Shown here in pieces: positions 35,274-42,693 of a DNA stretch of 64,000 bases. Below the pieces are notes generated by a model. That model was given only the letters and a program-made list of their open reading frames with translations, was not told the DNA's origin and made no database searches. Source of the DNA: CAIYRG01 sp964494505. Lineage in GTDB: Bacteria > Pseudomonadota > Alphaproteobacteria > Micropepsales > Micropepsaceae. Every line of letters begins with the position of its first letter. Within the stretch, counting starts at the first letter, position 1. The position numbers and the translations under genes were made by a program. The stretch spans positions 1 to 64,000 of the forward strand of contig CAZBRO010000028.1 of NCBI GenBank assembly GCA_964494505.1, in the 5' to 3' direction.

Positions 35274-35543
35274 TTATCTTCCTCTACTGCGCTGCGCGCG
35301 CTTCTTCATCCGTACGCCCGCGCCGCCCCCATTCTCCGCGATGAATTCGATGCCTGCCTGTTCTAACGCGGTGCAAATTGCATCCACGGTTCGGTCCCGC
35401 CCGCCGATGGGGCCGTTCACCGATTCAAGCCGCTTCAGAGTTGGTTCGGACACGCCTGCGGCGCGTGCTAAATCAGCCTGGGACCAACCGAGGAGCGCAC
35501 GCGCGGCCTTAACCTGACGGATTGATACTTTTAGTATTGACAT
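35274..35543 (-). CDS. XRE-family HTH transcriptional regulator
   Basis: An 89-residue regulator with a Cro/C1-type helix-turn-helix (VKAARALLGWSQADLARAAG then SEPTLKRLES) and the C-terminal DAICTALEQAGIEFI strand-helix common in short XRE proteins. Its stop abuts the AlbA_2 stop; its start codon lies at the inner end of the left arm of a 31-bp inverted repeat, so it almost certainly binds its own gene's start. It is divergent from the Tat-signal protein gene and probably represses both. Confidence 0.88.
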   Translation of the reverse strand: MSILKVSIRQVKAARALLGWSQADLARAAGVSEPTLKRLESVNGPIGGRDRTVDAICTALEQAGIEFIAENGGGAGVRMKKRAQRSRGR

Positions 35544-35586
35544 AAAATCCCCAGCATATCAATACTAACAGTATCAATCCGTCAGG
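35513..35586. promoter_or_regulatory. Large inverted repeat over the XRE divergent promoter
   Basis: Arms of 31 bases (35513-35543 and 35556-35586) match at 29 of 31 positions as inverted copies, with 12 bases between. Each arm contains an ATACT-N3-AGTAT palindrome (35525-35537 and 35562-35574). The left arm is the first ten codons plus start of the XRE gene; the right arm ends in the ribosome-site region of the 35602 gene. Confidence 0.85.
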
Positions 35587-35601
35587 AGAAAGGCAATTGC
35601 C

Positions 35602-36345
35602 ATGATCGATTCAACCGACACGCCAACCAAGCACCCGACGCGTCGCCTTCTGTTGCGCGTCGCCACAACCGCCCCAGCAGCGGCTCTGATCTCAGGAATC
35701 CCCGCTCTCGCGCACCCTGCGCGGGCTGATGCGGATCACCACATTGTCACCGTTATGCAAGAGCTCTGCGTCACCGCCCACCGCGTGTGTGACGCGACGG
35801 CTCGGAAGGAGGAAATCGAATATAAAAGCCGTGCCGATTACCCCGAGCCACCGAACTCCATCCTGCTGTGGCAGCGGAGCACGGGGGAGTTCATCGTGAG
35901 GACGCGCGACCAGCTTGAGGCTGAACGGAGCAACGCCCCTTTCTTTATCAGCGAAGAAAAGCACTTGAAGAGGATTGCTGATCTTGATCAATGGGAGGCG
36001 GCCTGTAGACGCATCGATGCCCAGCATGGCCTGCCAGAGGCCACGGCGGCGGAGGACGCGGCCGGTGCTATAGTTGATGCGGCTTATGATAAGGCCTTCG
36101 ATCTGCCTGCTTCCGTGCTTGGGGCACTTGTCAAATTGTCGATTACAGCCTGCGCCACACACCCAGACGACGCCGCCCGGCCGGACGAGGACGCTCGACG
36201 AGGTTGGGAGGGCAGCGCCCGTCGTGACCTTTGGCAGCTCGCCGAACTTCAAAATCCGGAAGCAACCGCACAGGTGCGCGCCTCGCTGAAGGAAATGTAT
36301 GGTGTGGCCGTCCGGGAGCCATCCGCAAGTCGAAACCAGGAGTGA
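35602..36345 (+). CDS. Hypothetical protein with a Tat-like signal
   Basis: A 247-residue protein. The N-terminus TRRLLLRVATTAPAAALISG followed by IPALAHPARA looks like a twin-arginine-type signal. The body is acidic and helical (VTVMQELCVTAHRVCDATAR, LPEATAAEDAAGAIVDAAYD) with no recognised family. RBS GGAGAAAGG lies upstream. Proteins of this kind are often annotated as hypothetical in alphaproteobacterial phages, so phage origin is likely. Divergent from XRE and under its operator. Confidence 0.7.
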   Translation: MIDSTDTPTKHPTRRLLLRVATTAPAAALISGIPALAHPARADADHHIVTVMQELCVTAHRVCDATARKEEIEYKSRADYPEPPNSILLWQRSTGEFIVRTRDQLEAERSNAPFFISEEKHLKRIADLDQWEAACRRIDAQHGLPEATAAEDAAGAIVDAAYDKAFDLPASVLGALVKLSITACATHPDDAARPDEDARRGWEGSARRDLWQLAELQNPEATAQVRASLKEMYGVAVREPSASRNQE

Positions 36346-36353
36346 GCATCACC

Positions 36354-36788
36354 ATGGCTACGATAGCAAAAAGCGCCCCCGCCACGTTTGAGATGGCCTA
36401 TTACGCATGGCACCAAGGGCGCGCATTGCTTAGGGCCGTCGACGAAAGCGACGACGGCGCCACCGATGAATGGGTTAATCGCAACGCCGGCCGGGCCGAC
36501 AGCATCATGAACAAGGCGGCTCATCAATTGGCCGCCATCCAAGCCCAGAACATCGAGCAACTCGCGCGCAAGCTGGAAGTGATCGCTGACCGTGCCGACT
36601 ATCATGAGGGCCATCTCAGCACGTTCGACGTTGAATTAGCAAAAAGCGCGGCCACCGATGCCGCCCGCCTCACAACGCCACCGGAGCCGGAAGGGACGCC
36701 GCATAAAATGGCTTGCGTCCCGTGCGAAAGCGCCGGGCGCTTGCCTTCACCGGGTAATGCGGGCGTCAAGAAGCGCATTCCCCGATGA
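36354..36788 (+). CDS. Hypothetical phage-associated protein
   Basis: A 144-residue protein starting 8 bases after the previous stop with AGGAG upstream, so co-transcribed with it. Residues 1-110 are helical (FEMAYYAWHQGRALLRAVDE, LAAIQAQNIEQLARKLEVIA); the C-terminus has a CxxC pair (MACVPCESAG). No family recognised. Confidence 0.6.
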   Translation: MATIAKSAPATFEMAYYAWHQGRALLRAVDESDDGATDEWVNRNAGRADSIMNKAAHQLAAIQAQNIEQLARKLEVIADRADYHEGHLSTFDVELAKSAATDAARLTTPPEPEGTPHKMACVPCESAGRLPSPGNAGVKKRIPR

Positions 36789-37311
36789 CGGGTTGTTCTG
36801 TGCCCTACGAAAAGCGCGAGTTCTTCGGCGAGGCCACAACAAATCGGCTCTGAGGGCGGTCAAGGCCGTCTTTCGTTTTTTGACCGCCTGCCGGTGAGCC
36901 CGTATATTCCGGGGCCATCCCCGGCGCGAACCGGGGAGGCCCTCCTTACCTTCTGATCCGGATGAAAAGCCACCAGCCAAACATCCGGACCGAAAGGAGG
37001 AGGACTGTGCGACCATTCATCGCTTGGTCCTCCGACGTGGCGGGGATGGCCCATCCGTCCCCTTCACCACGTCAGGCCGCGGGCGGAACGCAGAGCCATA
37101 GGCCCCGAAAAGGCGTCAGCACAGAGCCGAAACAGGTCGAGTCCGAATCACCAACCGCGCATCAAATCGGGGTTCGTTCACGCGCAACCGATAGGAGATC
37201 GGCCGCAATTCGAGGCGAACACTGGTGTCGTTTTCCATGGCTATGGTCGAAGCCTGTTGAGAACTCGCCTAGGCCCGTTGCCTGCTCATGCCGTGCGCGT
37301 TCCCATGGGCG
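36789..37311. other. Intergenic stretch with structured RNA potential
   Basis: No convincing gene in about 520 bases. It holds a 9-bp stem GGCGGTCAA/TTGACCGCC (36855-36863 with 36880-36888) that could end the preceding operon, followed by a CCGGGG-CCCCGG-CCGGGG triple (36909-36914, 36919-36924, 36931-36936) in which the middle arm can pair with either outer arm. The frame 36962-37441 has no coding character. Confidence 0.5.
36855..36888 (+). terminator. Possible terminator after the phage hypothetical pair
   Basis: A 9-bp perfect stem with a 16-base loop containing TTTCGTTTTT. The T-run lies in the loop and 3' arm rather than after the stem, so termination is uncertain. Confidence 0.4.
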
Positions 37312-37650
37312 ATGCCCAGCCGACGCCCACCGCCGCCCGTGCCCACGCTCGGCCAGATGCACGCCGCTGAGCCCCGATGGTGGTGGGCCCATTGCGACGG
37401 CTGCCGGCGCGAGCGGGCGCTGCCGCTGGCCCCGTTCGTGATCCGTTGGGGAAAGGACGCATCGAGCGATCGCCTGCGCAAACGCCTCCGCTGCTCGTCC
37501 TGTGGCCATCTGGGCGCGAGCCTTCAGCATCCGTCCTGGGTGGACATGCAGTCCGGATGGCAGCCGTTTCCTCAGCCGGTGCTCCATGGGCAGGCCGGCG
37601 CGTCGTGCATCAATGCTACTTGCTCTTCAAGACCGCGTGCCTCGGCTTAG
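37312..37650 (+). CDS. Zinc-ribbon-like hypothetical protein
   Basis: An approximately 112-residue protein. CDGCRRERALPL and, 36 residues later, CSSCGHLGASLQHPSW form a CxxC...CxxC zinc ribbon, a pattern common in short alphaproteobacterial hypothetical proteins. The part before it is proline-rich. Starts at 37288, 37312 or 37357 are all possible, and none has a clear ribosome site. The function is unknown. Confidence 0.55.
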   Translation: MPSRRPPPPVPTLGQMHAAEPRWWWAHCDGCRRERALPLAPFVIRWGKDASSDRLRKRLRCSSCGHLGASLQHPSWVDMQSGWQPFPQPVLHGQAGASCINATCSSRPRASA

Positions 37651-37913
37651 GACTGCGACGTTGGAGGCAGTGTTAGCGCAACCGCCGTAGTCGCAACAAA
37701 GAACCTCCAAAGACCATCCCTGTGAGGAGCATCGCAAGCGTAGGAGGTTCCGGCAAAGGTGGCGGTGGTGGAGGCGTGAGATCAACCGTATCCGTTGGGG
37801 GATTAGACGCCCAGATGTGAGGACGGGCGCTTGCGGCACGCGTCGTTCAAGGGTGTTCGCGAGGAACTAAGTGAACCGCCCCGAACGACGCGCTCGCGCC
37901 ATGATGGCAACCG

Positions 37914-38255
37914 CTAATTTTGGGCAATGACGACGGGCGGGCTCTCGCGATACACCGCACCGACGATGGGCGCATCCATGGATGCAACTGCGCGATCCAA
38001 AACATCCGCCATGCAGTGACGATGCGCGGCACGCATCTCGCTCTGACGGATATCCGGCACGGGGCCGCAGACTTTGGATGCCGCAACTTTCATGCGGGCA
38101 ATGAGAATCTCTGCACCCGCCGGGCGAGAAATGTCCAAATCCTTGTAGCTGACGACGATCTGTTGGTCTGAACTGGTTTGTGCCGCGTTCGATGCAGAGG
38201 CCGTCGTGACAAGAGATGCGACAACGAAACTGGTGTAAGCGATGAAGCGAAGCAT
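37914..38255 (-). CDS. UrcA family secreted protein
   Basis: A 113-residue protein with a signal peptide (MLRFIAYTSFVVASLVTTAS, cleavage near ASNA). The mature part matches the UrcA family: IVVSYKDLDISRPAGAEILI, a Cys in ASKVCGPV paired with a later Cys in HRHCMADVLDRAV. UrcA proteins are small periplasmic proteins of unknown role, abundant in Caulobacterales, sphingomonads and relatives. GGGAGGA precedes the ATG. Lying inside the prophage it is cargo rather than a phage structural gene. Confidence 0.8.
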   Translation of the reverse strand: MLRFIAYTSFVVASLVTTASASNAAQTSSDQQIVVSYKDLDISRPAGAEILIARMKVAASKVCGPVPDIRQSEMRAAHRHCMADVLDRAVASMDAPIVGAVYRESPPVVIAQN

Positions 38256-38407
38256 GACATTCCTCCCGTATTGGTTGCCGCCTTTGTAATTGAGTCATGC
38301 GTCGCTGACAGTGCCGTGTAACACAGCTCAATGAAATAATTTCTTGGAACTTTTCGCGTGTTGGCCTGTGTTATTCGACACAGACAGTCGTGATGCTGGG
38401 TTCGTCT

Positions 38408-38503
38408 TCACGGTCTTCCGGAGTGCAGTACGACGAGGCCCAACAGGATGAGAATGCTCACTGCAATGAGCAATCCGAAAAAGGTTTTCGGTTTCAGAGT
38501 CAT
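38408..38503 (-). CDS. 31-residue single-span membrane protein
   Basis: A very short frame with a strong ribosome site (GAGGAGGG 6 bases before the ATG at 38503). It encodes a basic N-terminus (MTLKPKTFF), one membrane helix (GLLIAVSILILLGLVVL) and a short HSGRP tail before TGA. The quality of the Shine-Dalgarno site and the clean helix are the reasons for calling it; no family known. Confidence 0.6.
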   Translation of the reverse strand: MTLKPKTFFGLLIAVSILILLGLVVLHSGRP

Positions 38504-38725
38504 GGCTATCCCTCCTCGATTCCGGGGCTAGGATGCGCGACTTTTCTTTGCGGGCCCTGTGACAACTCAGGGTATCGTTGTGCCATGTGCGGCCCGCGTG
38601 CGCCTGTCGAGCGAGTTCTCGCAATCCCAATCCGGATCAGGCTGGATCCAGCGTTCCCGTCGCCAAACTTGCATTGCTGCGGGACGCTCGGTTCCGGGTC
38701 GTTGGCAGCGCCAATCGGCGACTGC

Positions 38726-40669
38726 TCAGAGCAGCTGCGGGAAGTCACGCATAACCTTGGCGGCAAGCTCGTGGCCGGGGAAGCGGGCTATAGCAGCTTT
38801 CCATACCTTAGCCGCCTGCTTGAAATCGCCTCCATTCCAGTAGGCGCCGCCGAGTTCAAACATGGCCAGTGCATAGTTGGGATCGAGGGCGATCGCCTTT
38901 TGGTAGGCGTTGATTGCCTCTGGCCTTCGTTTGAGGTTTGCGAACGCCGACGCGACTTGAAACCAGCTCATGGCGTCCGGCTGGAGAACCTGTGCCTGTT
39001 CCAAGAGTAGCGGCAGGCTCTCTTCATATCGACCAAGGAAGTTGAGCGCTGTACCTAGACAATAGCCGTAATGGCCACCCTCGAGATCGTCTGCCTTGCG
39101 AAAGCAGCGTTCAGCCTCTGCCCAATTCTCTTCGTCCTGGGCCCAATGACCCAATCGATCCCATGGCAGCGCCGCGTCACCTGGGTCGACATGCGCTATG
39201 TGGAGATCGAATTCGTCTCGAAACTCGGCATAGCTCTTTCCTACGTTCTCCCCCGCTGTTCGCAGATAGAAGATGGTCAGCAGAAGCTCCCGCCGAGCCG
39301 CGGAATGGCTGGGGTACGCAGTGACATAGCGCTGCCAGAAAGCGGTCGCCCGCACGGCGTTTTCCGTTGTAGTGCGACCAAATCCAGCTACTAGCCTGGC
39401 GCACCAAGGCCAAATCCAGTCCAAGGTATCGGCCTGGCTTAAAAGACCATTGATCTCTCTAAACGCTGCTCGATAGTCGCCTAGATTGAAGAGGACATTG
39501 GCGCGCCAGCCGGCGACCGACGATGTTTTGCCCTGGTTTCGCTCCGCATAGATGACGTGATCGAGGTGCAACAGTGCATCTTCATACTGGCCAAGACGGA
39601 CATAGTAGTTACCTAGGGCGTTATGGGCTTCGGCGAGCTGCGGGTTCAGTCGCAAAGCTTCGCGATAGTGGCCAACCGCCCTTTGCTGCTCACCGAGCCG
39701 TTCAAAGCTCGTCCCGAGATTCTTGTGCACCTGAGCCGCTAAGTCGGCTGTTTCCCTGAGTGCCGGGTCGGAGAGCGCAGCTTCGTAGGCGAGTTTGGCC
39801 GATTTCTCGTCGCCGAGCGCGGAGAAGGCGTTTCCGATCGTGTAGTGCAAGCTGCCGACCTGGTATCGGCCGCAGTCGAGCTTGGATCGAAAGTAGCCGA
39901 CCGCCTCTTCAATCCGCTGCGGGTGTTGGCTCATACTCGCCATCCCGAGGTTGATCTCGGCCATGTAACAGGGGCCCATCGCGTCGCTACCGGAGCCGAG
40001 CGCTGCCCCAAATTTGTCGAACCCGGCGCTGATCACGTCGTCAGCACCCTGTTCGTAGAGCTGCCTCAAGATCTGGCCAGCCCGCTCCGGATCCTCCGGC
40101 ACATGCACATCTGGAGCAGTTCTCAGAACCCGCCGGGGCAGATCCGCCGGGCTCGCGCCGGATTGTTCGATCCGCCGGTCGCGCGAAGACCTTGCCTCGG
40201 TTTGCGCGAGCGCCGCGAGCTGGATGAGGCGCCCGATGGTCAACTCGTCGACGAAGGAGACCGTCAGCGACTGCTGCTCGGTCCACGTCTTCCCGCTGTG
40301 TTCATACTGGCGAAGAACGCTGTCGACCGGGCAGATGCGCAGCGAGCCTGTGGGCATATGATAGCAGACGTAGAAGCTGTATCTCTGCATAAGCAGATAG
40401 TTCAGGTTTGTGCGGCGCACCTCAACACTGAGCGATCCGTCCGCATTTAGCGCCCGTTCCGTACCCTTTAATTGTACCTAGACCCTAACATTCGTGGCCC
40501 GACCGCCGTCGATCACCTCGATCTGGCAATCTGTTCCGTAATCCTTGCGGTCTGCCCCTTGAAGGATCAAGACGCGGCTCTCTAAAAGCCGCCTCTGGAA
40601 GGCTATGATTGCCTCTTCCTCTATGTCGTGACTTCGGTCACGGCGCGGCAAGTCATCGACGTGGCCCAT
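38726..40669 (-). pseudogene. DUF4365 nuclease-TPR protein, broken by in-frame TAG
   Basis: The start MGHVDDLPRRDRSHDIEEEA (ATG 40669) and the following LILQGADRKDYGTDCQIEV form the N-terminus of a DUF4365 domain, a predicted PD-(D/E)XK-type nuclease fold. At 40478-40480 a TAG interrupts NVRV-*-VQLKGTERALNADG, just before the QLK part of the active-site pattern. The frame continues without shift through ~560 residues holding about six to eight TPR repeats (LHYTIGNAFSALGDEKSAKL, AHNALGNYYVRLGQYEDALL). DUF4365-TPR proteins occur among predicted defence genes. Restart at the GTG at 40420 would lack the nuclease core. Whether the TAG is real, a sequencing error, or read through is open. Confidence 0.8.
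40478..40480 (-). other. In-frame amber (TAG) in the DUF4365 domain
   Basis: Minus-strand codons read AAT GTT AGG GTC TAG GTA CAA TTA AAG; sense sequence of the same domain lies on both sides in one frame. One base change restores the ORF. Confidence 0.85.
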
Positions 40670-41012
40670 AGCACCTATTTTCGGCAGGCTCAGGCTGGAT
40701 TCTACCACCCGTGTGCACTGTGATACACGGCCGGCGCGTCCCCTCACAGGTTTCTAAGCGGCAGCGGGCGCTGGTATTCTCCGCGCTGATTCGCGGACGA
40801 AATAGAGCGCATGACCGGCGCATTCCGACTGATCCGCAGAAGGGTACCATCCGCGGGCCACCACGCCGGCCGACGTCATCGCTGGCGCCTTTGAGCAGCT
40901 GGCCGACGCAATACAGCGCCGCGACCAGTGCCCGCGCCTGGTGGCCCTGCAGCGCGCCGTCGAGGAACACGGAGAGGAGCGACTTAGGCGAGATATTAGC
41001 TCCAGCGGCTTT
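40670..41012. other. Gap with a possible decayed gene end
   Basis: About 340 bases between two cargo genes. On the plus strand, 40826-40970 translates as a protein-like stretch (TPADVIAGAFEQLADAIQRR, then RLVALQRAVEEHGERLRRDI) but with TGA stops just upstream and no start, so it looks like the remnant of a lost gene. Nothing else is supported. Confidence 0.35.
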
Positions 41013-42233
41013 CTATTTCCTCGCCAATGCATCAATCACTCGCTCGACGATGCCAGCCTGCATTCCTTCTTCCCCAGCAGCAGACGTCGGCCTGAATAAT
41101 GGCTGTAAGATCAAGGGCCGTTCCACTTCCTGAACTTTGTTTTCTTCAAATAGGGCTAAGTAAGTCTCCACCATGGTCACCCGTTCGTAGGCATCTTCTG
41201 CGAGTGCAAACTGGGTTGTCGCCTGCTTGTGCAAGAGCCGTAATATCCACAGGACCAGAACGACGGGTAAGCCCACGAGCAACCACGTTTCCGGAGTGAT
41301 GGTGGATGCTGCTGAGATCGCATCTCCAGCCCATTTTACTGTAAGCACTGCTGCCACCAGCCCTAATACGCACCCGCTAAGAAACCACCTTAGCCATAAG
41401 CCAGCTCTCCTTTTATGAGACGCTTGCTTGCTTGCCCAGTATTCACGTGGAGCACGTAACCCCATCTTCTGTTTGAATGTTTCCTCAATAGTCTTCATCC
41501 GCTCGACATGTGCTGCCTGCGCGGTATCGAACGTGCTCTTCGCATTCAAAAGCATGTCCTCCGAGGCCTGAGCGCGTTGCTGACGTTGATCGGCCAAAGC
41601 CGCCAACTCAGTTTCGCTCTTTGTTCTGAATTCACCCAATGCCGATTGCAGAGCCGCAGTTACGCCGTCAGCTTTTGACAGCATGTCTTGCAGACGTTCG
41701 TTATCTTCATCAGGGAAGGGAATTCCCCGTTTGGCAAGCACAGCGAGAATGACCCCAGTCAGCAGGGGAAAAGCAGCCACCGATTGGCCATTGTTGTCGT
41801 TGAGGAAGAGAGGGTTACGTTCGTTCCCCACCCCTCGCCTCGCAGCCCAAATTAGCGAAGGCACGTCCCCTGCATTTCCGGCATTGCAGAGGGTCATAGC
41901 CAGCCTGCCTATCTGCGACTCGGAATGGATGACCGACTCGTTCGCATACCTGGATAGGGTCTCGGCATATGCCACCGGATTAGTGGACTGAGCGTCCGGC
42001 TTCGGTGCGCTCCTTGTCAACTCGTTCTGAATATCTCGCAAGGCCGTCTGTTGGTCCGAAAATAGCCGGCCTAGTGAATTCCAAGCACTCGTCTTTCTGA
42101 CCGTCGTCTCGATCTGCTCCCAAGCGGTGCGATCGTCTTCGGCAAACTTTGAGACTTCCTCAAAAGTGGCAAACGAACGTGGGCCAGGATTGTGGCCAAA
42201 ATCCATTTCCAATGGTGGACTGAGCGCTGTCAT
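41013..42233 (-). CDS. Coiled-coil membrane protein, DUF6161-like (tentative)
   Basis: A 406-residue protein. Residues ~1-195 are soluble and helical (FATFEEVSKFAEDDRTAWEQ), 195-275 is a long coiled coil (KSETELAALADQRQQRAQAS, DTAQAAHVERMKTIEETF), then two membrane helices (FLSGCVLGLVAAVLTVKWAG and LLVGLPVVLVLWILRLLH). The C-terminal part AEDAYERVTMVETYLALFEE and LQPLFRP fits what I recall of DUF6161-type proteins, but this is not certain. The two-helix, coiled-coil layout is like membrane effectors of anti-phage systems. It is the last gene before the right attachment site, a usual place for cargo. No catalytic motif seen. Confidence 0.65.
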   Translation of the reverse strand: MTALSPPLEMDFGHNPGPRSFATFEEVSKFAEDDRTAWEQIETTVRKTSAWNSLGRLFSDQQTALRDIQNELTRSAPKPDAQSTNPVAYAETLSRYANESVIHSESQIGRLAMTLCNAGNAGDVPSLIWAARRGVGNERNPLFLNDNNGQSVAAFPLLTGVILAVLAKRGIPFPDEDNERLQDMLSKADGVTAALQSALGEFRTKSETELAALADQRQQRAQASEDMLLNAKSTFDTAQAAHVERMKTIEETFKQKMGLRAPREYWASKQASHKRRAGLWLRWFLSGCVLGLVAAVLTVKWAGDAISAASTITPETWLLVGLPVVLVLWILRLLHKQATTQFALAEDAYERVTMVETYLALFEENKVQEVERPLILQPLFRPTSAAGEEGMQAGIVERVIDALARK

Positions 42234-42285
42234 CGCGATTGCCCCACAAGACGCACGGACGACTTAGCACGAGTCGAGCTGGGAG

Positions 42286-42308
42286 ATTGGCACCCGAATT
42301 GGCACCGG
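42286..42308. promoter_or_regulatory. Putative integrase arm-type sites, right end
   Basis: ATTGGCACCCG (42286-42296) and ATTGGCACCGG (42298-42308) repeat the pair at 21828-21849 in the same orientation, about 120 bases inside the right attachment site. Confidence 0.6.
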
Positions 42309-42425
42309 ACGGGCAGGCATGGGGCGTTACGGCGAGTGATCAGGTCCCGGCTAATCCCGCGAAATCCCGCTTAATCCTGGACAAATGGCCACTAGGAAAG
42401 ACCGGGCGGGACGGGGGGGAGCGCC

Positions 42426-42464
42426 TTTCAAGACCGGTGCCTTCAACCGCTCGACCACCCATCC
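42426..42464. repeat. attR: 39-bp copy of the tRNA-Ser 5' half
   Basis: Perfect copy of 21739-21777. It is followed outward (plus strand) by an AT-rich stretch (ATAATATTTTTGG near 42481) that is probably the original promoter region of tRNA-Ser, now separated from the functional tRNA by the element. Confidence 0.93.
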
Positions 42465-42640
42465 AACCTACTGCGAACGAATAATATTTTTGGCGTCATT
42501 CGCAAGCCTGAAACGCTCTTTGGTACCAATCAGCGACCGGACGGTTCACCCGGCCGCCCGGCTTATAGCAGAGCCGAGGGACGCGTCGAGACGCCCGGCG
42601 GCGTCCTCCTGCATTGTCTCGGTCCCAATGGCTGTAAAAC

Positions 42641-42668
42641 GGCCTCGCCATGAAGCCATGGCGAGGCC
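42641..42668 (-). terminator. Terminator of the second RTX gene
   Basis: An 11-bp perfect stem (GGCCTCGCCAT at 42641-42651 with ATGGCGAGGCC at 42658-42668) and a 6-base loop, followed on the minus strand by GTTTTAC. It lies 25 bases after the stop of the minus-strand RTX gene. Confidence 0.8.
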
Positions 42669-42693
42669 GCTCGTTATCGCGCCGACCGTCGGG

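Larger units (their letters stand above)
21739..42464. mobile_element. Prophage-like integrative element in tRNA-Ser
   Basis: The element runs from the tRNA to its duplicated half and is about 20.7 kb. It has integrase next to one attachment site, repeated putative arm-type sites near both ends, early genes (RHH, Xis-like, YdaU-like), morphogenesis genes (minor tail Z-like, small terminase, tail chaperone, tape measure) and a large accessory part. Large terminase, portal, major capsid, tail tube, tail fibre, holin and endolysin were not seen, the small terminase is frameshifted, and one cargo gene carries a stop. It is therefore a decayed prophage or a satellite-like element. Confidence 0.88.

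Noticed and set aside
36962..37441. 159-codon plus-strand frame
   Set aside because: Arg/Pro/Ser-rich shadow composition, no recognisable motif, and overlaps the zinc-ribbon gene in another frame.
40711..41133. 140-codon plus-strand frame in the cargo gap
   Set aside because: No coherent sequence; the protein-like stretch in this gap is in a different frame and interrupted by stops.
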